Source: JASFQI01 sp050115555 (GTDB lineage Bacteria; Desulfobacterota; DSM-4660; Desulfatiglandales; HGW-15). From it: DNA of 25,586 nt. The translations under genes were made by a program, and so were the position numbers. The notes beneath the pieces were generated by a model, which was not told where the DNA came from, ran no database searches, and saw nothing but the letters and a program-made list of their open reading frames with translations. Positions 15,247 through 22,106 of the stretch are shown here, in pieces. The stretch is from positions 1 through 25,586 of the forward strand of contig JASFQI010000023.1 of NCBI GenBank assembly GCA_050115555.1. Reading direction: 5' to 3'. Every line of letters starts with the position of its first letter. Position 1 is the first letter of the stretch.

Positions 15247-18200
15247 TCAGGAAGCGGTGATCACGCACTGCGACGTGCGCCCGTCGATTTTAATGGTCAA
15301 CGGCTCCTCGAGTCTGACGTGGCACAAATGATCGGTCTCCCGGTGCACGGGAAGCGCCTCGAGCCACACCCAGTCCAAGTGATCCGATGGAACGCCGTTC
15401 TCCTCCACCGTGATGTACTGGATGCCGAGGGAGCTGATGTTTTGAAAAAAATGGGATCCCTGCGAGGGATCGGACTTGAGCTGCTGGTTCCGGAGCTCGA
15501 TGATGGCCCCGACGCCTGAAATGTGGCTCCACTGCACCGGGATGCCGAGCCAGGGGTCGGCCGTGCCCCATCGACCGGGACCGATGAGGAGATAGGGCCT
15601 TTTTTCCTTGACCAAATGGCCGTTCAGGAACTTGATCTCCTCGGCGATTTGGGCGGTGGCCCTCGGTTCGAAGTCCGCGGGCTTGACGTACATGACATCC
15701 TCGATCCGCTGGTTTCGCCCGTTTCCCAGGGCTTTTGAGGAACGGATAACGGACCTCTCCAGGTCATCAGGCGTGATCTGGACGTCGAGCCGCTCCAGCT
15801 CCGCCACCATGGGGCGCATCTGCAGGAAGTAGAACTCCGCCTTGCGCTCCTCCTCCCGTCCCAGGTTGACGGAAAATTCGATTTCCACCGGACAGCCGAT
15901 CCCTTTTCGTGAAAGCTCCAGGATTTCCACCAGGAGCTCCGGCAGGGGAAACATACGGTGTTTCAGGATCTGGGCGAATCCCAGGACCTTGGGGCCGGGC
16001 ATGTACCCTGTGTCCCGAATGCGGTGTTCCTCGGGAATGTATGTGCTGGCCAGGTTCCTGACAGGAAATGCGTCCTCGTTTTCATCGACTTCCAGTTTGA
16101 CGAGGTTAGAATCATGCAGAAATGCCCAGTCCTCAGAATAACCGCGGACACAGAGCGCGTAGAAGTAGCGCTGGGCGTTCTGCAGCATGTCCTCCACCTT
16201 GGAGAACTGCGGGAGGAGAGTAGGATATCTTGGAGAGAAGCGGAGGGAGCGCTCCCCATCCACTACGGTTTTTCCCAGACCCAGCGCGATGTGGGCAATG
16301 CCGTCCTCGGGTTTCATGCGATCAAAGGGATAGAAGTTGTGTGACTGGCCTACACCGGCAAGAGCAGGGTAGAAGTAGTCCCCGTAAGCCTCTCCTGCGA
16401 GCTGCTGGACAATGACCGCCATGGCCTCCTCGTGAGGCTGATTTAGGGTGTTCCGGGAAAAGGACTTGGGCCCCTCGAAGTACGTGGACGCATACACGAG
16501 CTTGACGGCCGTGAGGAGCTGCCGAAGGCGGAACGCGGGATCCGGGTGATTGTTCGGGATCATGTACGTGTGGTAGAGGCCGGCGTAAGGCTGGAACTGG
16601 GCATCCTCCAGGAGACTGGAGGATCGGACCGAGAGAGGAAAGGAGACTTGACTGAGAAAGGACTCCAGCTCCTGCACCAGCCATTCGGGCATGCTCGCAT
16701 TCAGGAAGGCCTCGGCCACTTCTTGATCCGGGAAGCTGTTCTTGGCGTATGCGTGTAGGTTGTTTTCATGAACAAACGACTCAAAGCCTTCCGTGGTGAT
16801 CACGAGGGTTTTGGGAATCTTGATGTCCACATCGGGGAACTTCTCGTGCAGTTCCTCGTGTTCCTGGATCATGGTGCTCATGAAGGCGAGACCCCGCGCC
16901 TTGCCTCCGATGGAGCCCTGCCCGATCTTCACGAAATCCATGATGTCCGCGTCGTAAGATGATTCTTTGAACAGGGCCACCACTCCGCGTTGTCTCAGCT
17001 TGCGCAGGGCGTGAATGTTCGTGATCAGGTAGTTTCGCAGGTCCTCTGCAGCGCAGAACTCCGAGGCATGTACCTCCCGGAACCGGGAGGCCAGGGTGAT
17101 CTCGGAGCGTCCCATGATCCAGTTCGAAAAGTGGTTTCTCAGGGCGTGATACCAGAGGGATTCGTCCGGCATATCGCGGATTTTGAGCTCCAGGGATCTT
17201 AGATCCGACGCGCGGTCCAGCTCGGTCCCGTCGGGCAGGCGGAACACGAAATCCCCAAAACCCAGGTGGGTGAGGAAAAAGTCGTGAAGCTCCGTCAGCA
17301 GGTTGGGCGAGTTCTTGTCCAGGAACACTGACGGCACCTGTTCCGCCCTTTGCCGGTTTCGGGGTTCTGAGCTGAGCATGAGAAGAGGCAGGTCAGGGAT
17401 CTCCTTCCGGATTTGCCGGAGGAGTGCGAATCCCGCCTCTCCATCCAGCTTTCCCTCCTTGGGCAGGCGCATGTCCGAGAGGATGCCGAAGAGGTAGGGC
17501 TTGTATCGATGGAAGAGATCCAGCGCCTCCTCGAAGTTTTCGGCGTGGAGAATCTTGGGCCTTGCGCGCATGGTGAGCAAACGGTGCTCTTCATTTAAAC
17601 CGGCCTCGAGAACTCCCTGAGTCTGTTTCACTACCTCTTTGTAGATGAGCGGAAGGAAGGTGGAGTAGTAAATCGGGGAATCCTCCACAAGGATGAGCAC
17701 GCGCACCTGGGCCCTTTGCGTGTCCTGGTTCACGTTCATCTTGTCTTCGGCGTTTTTGACCAGGGCCAGGAGGAGGTCGGAGTTGCCGGTCCATACGTAA
17801 ATCTTGTCGATGCCGCTCGGGTCGATGTTCTCCGGGGGAGGATAAATGCCGCGGAGATTATGCGTGAGAAGATTGATCGGCAGGTGGGGCCTTTTCTTTT
17901 TGGCCTGGAGAGCGAATGCGAAGGCGTCCATTTCCCCCACGTGGGGCATGGTAATGACCATATCGAAACGCTTCCGATCCAGGAGATCCAGGGCCTCGCC
18001 TGCCGAAGGAACGCGGGTGACGCGCGGGGGCTGACTCAAGTTGAGGCCGCTGTACTCGTTGATGATGCGGGAGGCGAGACTCCCGTCCTCCTCCAGAATG
18101 TAGGCGTCGTAAGGGCTGGAAACCAGGAGGATGTCCCGCACCTTGATGGACATGAGTTCGTGGAACACCTTGAAGTGCGCATAGAACTCCCTTGCCGGCT

Positions 18201-18252
18201 GGTCACTGCCGGGAAAAAGGGTACAGCTCTCATCCTGGGAAGAGACAGACAT
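15247..18252 (-). CDS. Receiver-domain/PEP-synthase-like ATP-binding fusion protein, function unknown
   Basis: A 1001-residue multidomain cytoplasmic protein. Residues ~35-170 look like a degenerate receiver-type domain (RDILLVSSPYDAYILEEDGS) without a clear acidic pocket. Residues ~184-320 are a full receiver domain with acidic pair E190-D191, phosphoacceptor D260 in LSDMRLP and lysine 313 in FLDKNSP. From ~440 comes the PPDK/PEP-synthase N-terminal ATP-binding fold, with GQGSIGGKARGLAFM (444-458), FPLSVRSSSLLEDAQFQ (538-554), and later PVEIEF and FYFLQMRPM. The phosphohistidine swivelling domain and the C-terminal PEP-binding barrel of PpsA are absent. The C-terminus carries LLIGPGRWGTADPWLGIPV instead. 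I chose the ATG at 18252 (GGGGAG 9-14 nt upstream) over an earlier GTG-type start. It could be a phosphotransferase controlled by a two-component signal; the substrate is unknown. Confidence 0.85.
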   Translation of the reverse strand: MSVSSQDESCTLFPGSDQPAREFYAHFKVFHELMSIKVRDILLVSSPYDAYILEEDGSLASRIINEYSGLNLSQPPRVTRVPSAGEALDLLDRKRFDMVITMPHVGEMDAFAFALQAKKKRPHLPINLLTHNLRGIYPPPENIDPSGIDKIYVWTGNSDLLLALVKNAEDKMNVNQDTQRAQVRVLILVEDSPIYYSTFLPLIYKEVVKQTQGVLEAGLNEEHRLLTMRARPKILHAENFEEALDLFHRYKPYLFGILSDMRLPKEGKLDGEAGFALLRQIRKEIPDLPLLMLSSEPRNRQRAEQVPSVFLDKNSPNLLTELHDFFLTHLGFGDFVFRLPDGTELDRASDLRSLELKIRDMPDESLWYHALRNHFSNWIMGRSEITLASRFREVHASEFCAAEDLRNYLITNIHALRKLRQRGVVALFKESSYDADIMDFVKIGQGSIGGKARGLAFMSTMIQEHEELHEKFPDVDIKIPKTLVITTEGFESFVHENNLHAYAKNSFPDQEVAEAFLNASMPEWLVQELESFLSQVSFPLSVRSSSLLEDAQFQPYAGLYHTYMIPNNHPDPAFRLRQLLTAVKLVYASTYFEGPKSFSRNTLNQPHEEAMAVIVQQLAGEAYGDYFYPALAGVGQSHNFYPFDRMKPEDGIAHIALGLGKTVVDGERSLRFSPRYPTLLPQFSKVEDMLQNAQRYFYALCVRGYSEDWAFLHDSNLVKLEVDENEDAFPVRNLASTYIPEEHRIRDTGYMPGPKVLGFAQILKHRMFPLPELLVEILELSRKGIGCPVEIEFSVNLGREEERKAEFYFLQMRPMVAELERLDVQITPDDLERSVIRSSKALGNGRNQRIEDVMYVKPADFEPRATAQIAEEIKFLNGHLVKEKRPYLLIGPGRWGTADPWLGIPVQWSHISGVGAIIELRNQQLKSDPSQGSHFFQNISSLGIQYITVEENGVPSDHLDWVWLEALPVHRETDHLCHVRLEEPLTIKIDGRTSQCVITAS

Positions 18253-18309
18253 CCCTGTGGGCTCCCCGTTGTCCAATCGCCGCCTGCATGAAGGCCTTAC
18301 GTCAAGCGT

Positions 18310-18339
18310 ACCATATACACCGAGAGCGGCGATTGTCAA
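18310..18339 (-). promoter_or_regulatory. Sigma70-type promoter of the receiver/PEP-synthase-like gene
   Basis: On the minus strand, a perfect TTGACA (plus 18334-18339) is followed after 18 bp by TATGGT (plus 18310-18315, 4 of 6). The start codon is about 60 bp downstream. It lies after the terminator of the preceding gene, so this gene probably has its own transcript. Confidence 0.55.
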
Positions 18340-18357
18340 TCGGCCCGAATACCCGTT

Positions 18358-18386
18358 AAAGGAGACGGCAGGATGCCGCCGTCTCC
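18358..18386 (-). terminator. Intrinsic terminator of the glutamate-synthase-like gene
   Basis: The stem GGAGACGGC (18361-18369) and GCCGTCTCC (18378-18386) is followed on the minus strand by TTTAAC. It begins 30 bp past the stop codon at 18416. The stem is strong but the U-run is short. Confidence 0.65.
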
Positions 18387-18415
18387 TGTCTTATCGGGAT
18401 CGCCTACCGCTGAGA

Positions 18416-19999
18416 TCAGGCGTCGATGATCTCGATTGCCTCGTCTCGATAGGCCTCCATGACATAGGGGATCTTCGTGACGTTGGCGCACTCTTCGGTC
18501 AGGGAGACCAGGTCCTTCCTGGAGATGTAGGGCACCTCCCAGTTTCTGGACCCGGCCATGAGCTGCTGGAGCCCCACCTTGATCTTGTCCGTGGCGCTGA
18601 AAAGCCCGATGGCGCCCAGAGGAAGGTTCTCCACCTCGTCCCCGTATTTCTCCTTGAGGACCTCGTAGTGCATGAAGATCTCCTCCTTGGTGTCTCCGAA
18701 ACGGGACACCGTCGAGGGAAGACCGCCATCCTCTCCCCGGAGCCAGCGTTCCGTGTTCTTGCCGACCATGCCGGGAATCATCAGGGCCCGACCCATGCAG
18801 ACGGCCTTGCAGTAAGGCGCGCCCAGGGCCAGTGCCTTGAACACGTGGTCCTCGGAGGAGAACCCCCCGGCGAACGCGATGTCCGGCACCCATGCACCTT
18901 TTTTTGCCAGGCGATCGCAGAGCTCGTACGCCATGGAATGGAGGTAGATGGAAGGAATGCCCCACTCGGTCATCATACGCCACGGACTCATGCCGGTCCC
19001 ACCGGGCGCACCATCGATGGTCAGCAGGTCGATTTTTACATCGCTGGACCAGCGGATCGCCATTGCGAGCTCCCGCATGGGGTAGGCTCCTGTTTTCAGA
19101 GTGATCCTTTTAGCGCCCAGCCCCCGGATGCGCTCCACCTCTTTCATGAACCCTTCCTGATCGATGAATCCGAGACGCGAGTGACGTTCGAACTGTTTCA
19201 GGGGACCCGCCTTGAAGGCGGCCTGGTAAGCCGGGTCCTCGGGATCGGGGGTGACGATGTATCCCCTTTTCTTGAGCTCGATGGCACGCTCCAGGGAGTC
19301 GACCTTGATTTCGCCGCCGATGCATTTGGCCCCCTGGCCCCACTTGAGCTCGATCGTCTCGATACCCAATTTGTCGATCACATACTCGGCGACCCCCATG
19401 CGGGTGTCCTCCACATTCATCTGGACCAGGATGTCGCCGTAGCCTTCGTGGTATCGACGATACTCCCGCACGCGGCGGTCCATTTCCGGGCTTTTCACGA
19501 TTTTTCCATTCCCGTCCAGCTCGAGCCCTGGATCGATCCCGCAGACGTTCTCACCGCAGACCAGGCTGATGCCGCTGATGGCGGCGCCGATGGCGAAGTG
19601 CTCCCAGTTCTTGCGCGCGATATCCGTGCTTCCCAGGGCTCCGGTAAAGATCGGCACCTTCATCTTGATCTTTTCATCGACTCCGTAAGAGGTCTCCGTG
19701 TTCACGGCGGGAAAAGTGGCCTGATCCGGGTCCTCGGCCACCCCTTTGGCACCGAGCGCGTATCCCATGATGTTCAGGTGGGAGTAGTCCACCGGGTAAT
19801 CCTTGTCCGCTCCGGCCGTCACGCTGCCGAAGGGCTCTGGATAAAGGAGCTCCCGGCCCCGGAATGTGGCACGGAACATGTCGCAGTTCCCCTTGCACCC
19901 GTCGACACAACGGCTGCACAGGCCGGACTGGGGGGCCACGTTGCGGGAACGGTTTTTCGTTTGCAAAGCGTCATTGGAGTTGGGTATCTGCAAGTTCAT
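18416..19999 (-). CDS. FMN-binding glutamate-synthase-family protein with N-terminal 4-Cys motif
   Basis: A 527-residue protein matching the FMN-binding synthase domain of glutamate synthase (GltB central part). IELKWGQGAKCIGGEIK (217-233), LLTIDGAPGGTGMSP (325-339) and DIAFAGGFSSEDHVFKALAL are the flavin/substrate blocks. It lacks the N-terminal glutaminase domain and the C-terminal beta-helix domain. The N-terminus carries CSRCVDGCKGNC with cysteines 28, 31, 35 and 39, a likely Fe-S site; further cysteines are at 148, 153 and 226. Such stand-alone proteins are annotated as glutamate synthases in many anaerobes, but the true reaction and electron donor are unproven. The ATG at 19999 has AGGAG 7-8 nt upstream. 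Its leader contains a terminator that looks ANTAR-controlled. Confidence 0.88.
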   Translation of the reverse strand: MNLQIPNSNDALQTKNRSRNVAPQSGLCSRCVDGCKGNCDMFRATFRGRELLYPEPFGSVTAGADKDYPVDYSHLNIMGYALGAKGVAEDPDQATFPAVNTETSYGVDEKIKMKVPIFTGALGSTDIARKNWEHFAIGAAISGISLVCGENVCGIDPGLELDGNGKIVKSPEMDRRVREYRRYHEGYGDILVQMNVEDTRMGVAEYVIDKLGIETIELKWGQGAKCIGGEIKVDSLERAIELKKRGYIVTPDPEDPAYQAAFKAGPLKQFERHSRLGFIDQEGFMKEVERIRGLGAKRITLKTGAYPMRELAMAIRWSSDVKIDLLTIDGAPGGTGMSPWRMMTEWGIPSIYLHSMAYELCDRLAKKGAWVPDIAFAGGFSSEDHVFKALALGAPYCKAVCMGRALMIPGMVGKNTERWLRGEDGGLPSTVSRFGDTKEEIFMHYEVLKEKYGDEVENLPLGAIGLFSATDKIKVGLQQLMAGSRNWEVPYISRKDLVSLTEECANVTKIPYVMEAYRDEAIEIIDA

Positions 20000-20071
20000 G
20001 GTTCTCTCCTTCCCTTTCGTTGGGTTCATCGAAAAACGGGGGATCAATCCGACCAGATCCAGCTTTTGAAC

Positions 20072-20111
20072 AAAAAACGGCGTCTTCCCGCTTGCGGGAA
20101 AAGACGCCGTT
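20072..20111 (-). terminator. Leader terminator (attenuator) of the glutamate-synthase-like gene
   Basis: On the minus strand, AACGGCGTCTTTTCCCGC (20111 to 20094) pairs with GCGGGAAGACGCCGTT (20091 to 20076). Only a 2-base loop and a 2-base bulge interrupt it, and it is followed by six T's (20077 to 20072). It is a textbook intrinsic terminator placed about 70 bp before a start codon, so transcription must be allowed through conditionally. Confidence 0.9.
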
Positions 20112-20150
20112 GTCTTGCAAACCCTGGCCGGCACACCGTTGTGCCGGGGT
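20101..20150 (-). promoter_or_regulatory. Tandem hexaloop stem-loops, ANTAR-type antitermination target
   Basis: Two small hairpins are read on the minus strand. P1 is CCGGCAC (20147-20141), loop AACGGU (20140-20135) and GUGCCGG (20134-20128). P2 is AAGAC (20116-20112), loop AACGGC (20111-20106) and GUCUU (20105-20101). The linker is 11 nt. Both six-base loops have A at position 1 and G at position 4, the known ANTAR RNA signature. P2 uses the same bases as the 5' arm of the terminator, so the two are mutually exclusive. A GAF-ANTAR gene lies immediately upstream. Confidence 0.82.
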
Positions 20151-20176
20151 TCATTCTCAGTGAGTGAAAGACTGAG

Positions 20177-20205
20177 ACATTAAGCCCTGCTGAACATCTT
20201 GTCAA
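20177..20205 (-). promoter_or_regulatory. Promoter of the glutamate-synthase-like gene
   Basis: On the minus strand, a perfect TTGACA (plus 20200-20205) and TAATGT (plus 20177-20182, 3 of 6) have a 17-bp spacer. Transcription would start near 20170, just ahead of the tandem hexaloop hairpins, giving a leader of about 170 nt. Confidence 0.55.
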
Positions 20206-20230
20206 TTCAATTTTTTGGATTGCAGCCAAG

Positions 20231-20267
20231 GACCGGCCCGGAAGCACAGGAACGATCCCTCTTCCTT
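20231..20267 (+). repeat. Fragment of the long-hairpin repeat (right end)
   Basis: This segment begins GACCGGCCCGGAAGCACAGG and continues with AACGATCCCTCTTCCTT. It closely resembles the right end of copy 2 at 20686-20722. Only this end of the element is recognisable here, about 200 bp left of copy 2. Confidence 0.6.
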
Positions 20268-20448
20268 GCATCTTCGGCAAACTCGGTCATCGCTCGATTT
20301 GGAGAACGGAGAAATCCCCACGCCCCTCGCCCCACGGAACTCGTTTGCCCATCGGGGCCTGCAAAAGCGGGGTTCTCCTAAAGTCTGCACGTTCAAGGCG
20401 CCGGAATTCTTCCGGGGCCAAAGCCAGAACGCCTTGGGCTCGCCGGGT
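20268..20448. other. Intergenic stretch left of repeat copy 2, no gene seen
   Basis: Nothing coding is recognisable. There is an imperfect palindrome around CCGGAATTCTTCCGG (20401-20415). GGTTCTCCT near 20374 repeats the first bases of the long-hairpin element. Confidence 0.4.
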
Positions 20449-20744
20449 TTCTCCTGTGTAGATCCGGGTGGAGGGATGGGAAGGAGGGATCGTGACCTTG
20501 CGGAAGGGCCTCGTCTTCGCCGGACTTGTCCGTGGGGGACCCCCTGGCCAGTCCCCGCCGAACAGGTGTCAGGCGGCAGGCAAAGACGTTAGGAACAGCG
20601 CAGGCATTGTTTGACTGAAACGCGGTGCCCGGCGGGGATGGAACAGGGAGGGGGCGGATTCCCCCGCGGACAAGTCCGCAGCGAAGACCGGCCCGGGAGC
20701 TCGGGAACGATCCCTCCTTCCCATCCCGGAGGCCCGGAAGCCTT
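20449..20744 (+). repeat. Long-hairpin dispersed repeat, copy 2
   Basis: This ~296-bp block matches 7900-8192 in the same orientation. Outer arms are a perfect 21-bp inverted repeat at 20473-20493 and 20707-20727. Inner arms at 20514-20539 and 20659-20687 pair again (CGGACTTGTCCG against CGGACAAGTCCG), as do CCCCGCCG at 20553-20560 and CGGCGGGG at 20630-20637. The whole block can therefore fold as one long hairpin. Relative to copy 1, the outer arms differ at two positions and both changes are matched in the opposite arm. It lies between the ANTAR gene and the leader of the glutamate-synthase-like gene. Confidence 0.87.
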
Positions 20745-20814
20745 ATTCCATACTATTTTGGATAAGAGGTACGAAGATTGCGATAAGAAACAGGGGATTC
20801 CGTTTGGAACTCCG

Positions 20815-21567
20815 TTACACGTCTTCGGAAAGAATGACGGCCTCGGCGATCTGACGCATGGACTTTCTCGAATCCATGCTGCGTTTCTGGATCCACCGGA
20901 AGGCCTGGTCCCCCGACAGGTCTCGACGACGGGCCAGCACTTCCTTGGCGCGCTCCACGACCTTCCGGGTCTCCAGTTCCTCCCGTGCGGCCTGCATACC
21001 CTCACGCAGATCTGCGTTCAGAATGGCAAGGGCCGTAAGGTTGGCTATGGCGGTTACCAGGTTGACCTCGGAGGGAAGAAAATCGTGAGGTTCGTTCGTG
21101 AACGAGTTCAGCACGCCGATGATTTCCTCATCGCGTACCTGGAGAGGGACGCTGAGCAGGGACACGAGTCCCAGCTTGCGAGCCAGTTCTTTTTCTTTGA
21201 AACGGGGTTCCTTGAGAACGTCCCGAATGCGAAGGGTCTGGTTGTGGGTGGCCACAAATCCCGCCACCCCTTCCACACGTCCGATGGAGCGGGGGCGTGC
21301 GTACTCGGGGTCGACGGCCTGTGTGGCCTTCAGTCGGATTCGCCGCGGGGATACCGAATCGTCAACCAGCCAGATGGAGCAGACTTCATAGGCCAGGGCT
21401 CGAGCCGTTGTCAGGACGATCCGCTGAAGGACTTCATCGATGGGGTGCTCGGTGGTGATGACCCGGCTGATATCCGTGATCGCCTGGATGTGTTTTTCGT
21501 GTGTGTCCGAGTCAACGGATCCCATGTCCTGATGGGGCCGCCTTGGTGTGCGGCCTATTTTTGCCAT
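20815..21567 (-). CDS. GAF-ANTAR domain RNA-binding antiterminator
   Basis: A 250-residue sensor/antiterminator. Residues ~37-187 are a GAF domain (IDEVLQRIVLTTARALAYEV, then LLSVPLQVRDEEIIGVLNSF). Residues ~192-248 are an ANTAR domain with its three-helix pattern (VVERAKEVLARRRDLSGDQA, then AFRWIQKRSMDSRKSMRQIA). ANTAR proteins bind tandem hexaloop RNA hairpins and stop terminators forming. One such RNA lies in the leader of the next gene downstream. No histidine-kinase or receiver domain is present, so the signal should enter through the GAF ligand; I see no haem- or metal-binding motif. The ATG at 21567 overlaps the DUF1318 gene by 13 bp and has a weak ribosome-binding site. The ATG at 21525 is an alternative start. 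Confidence 0.9.
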   Translation of the reverse strand: MAKIGRTPRRPHQDMGSVDSDTHEKHIQAITDISRVITTEHPIDEVLQRIVLTTARALAYEVCSIWLVDDSVSPRRIRLKATQAVDPEYARPRSIGRVEGVAGFVATHNQTLRIRDVLKEPRFKEKELARKLGLVSLLSVPLQVRDEEIIGVLNSFTNEPHDFLPSEVNLVTAIANLTALAILNADLREGMQAAREELETRKVVERAKEVLARRRDLSGDQAFRWIQKRSMDSRKSMRQIAEAVILSEDV

Positions 21568-22091
21568 TCTTTCGCAAACACCTCGGCGACCCGCCCTACC
21601 TGACTGGAGTCGATTTTCAATGCCTTGGCCACTTCCTGATACAACGATTTCCGGTCGTTATTTTCGGCTTCCACCAGACTCTTGATATCGCGTTTTTCTT
21701 TAAGACCCAGGCTTCCGATGTCTCCCGTTTGAACGTAGCCGTTGTCCTTTTCAACGAGCATCCCTTTAGTATAGAAGGGTTTCATCTGCTGGTACCGGGC
21801 TTTCATGCGCTCCTTGAGCGCACGGATCGTGGCGTTCGACACCTCGGTGACCTCATCGGCCCACGCGACGCCGGGACCGATGCAGAGGCGGAGGTTCATA
21901 AGCAGAGATTTCTTCTGTCCCTCGTCGGCCGGCGGCTCGTCCTCTCGACCTCGGATGTCGTCTACGATGTCGTCGGCTACGCTTTCCACTTTCTCGGCCG
22001 GGAAGTAGATGTTGATGGTCACGCAGGCGATCGCGGTGGATGCGAAGAACACGACGGCTATCCACAGTGAGCTCGATTGAAGTTTCCTCAT
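21555..22091 (-). CDS. DUF1318/YdbL-like putative lipoprotein
   Basis: A 178-residue envelope protein. The N-terminus has a signal sequence ending in STAIAC, a plausible lipobox with lipidated Cys23, followed by VTINIYFPAEKVES. The C-terminal ~110 residues match DUF1318 (YdbL-like), with NATIRALKERMKARYQQMKP and NNDRKSLYQEVAKALKIDSS. In E. coli, YdbL belongs to the ydbH-ynbE-ydbL operon, implicated in phospholipid movement across the periplasm. Here the gene follows the YdbH-like gene by 15 bp, with GGGAGG before its ATG. No separate YnbE gene is seen; the lipidated N-terminus may stand in for it, which is inference. Its end overlaps the ANTAR gene. Confidence 0.82.
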   Translation of the reverse strand: MRKLQSSSLWIAVVFFASTAIACVTINIYFPAEKVESVADDIVDDIRGREDEPPADEGQKKSLLMNLRLCIGPGVAWADEVTEVSNATIRALKERMKARYQQMKPFYTKGMLVEKDNGYVQTGDIGSLGLKEKRDIKSLVEAENNDRKSLYQEVAKALKIDSSQVGRVAEVFAKEWQK

Positions 22092-22106
22092 GTCAGCCTC
22101 CCTGAG

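Noticed and set aside
18257..20167. 636-codon open frame on the plus strand
   Set aside because: It is antisense to the glutamate-synthase-like gene and its leader, with no recognisable domain.
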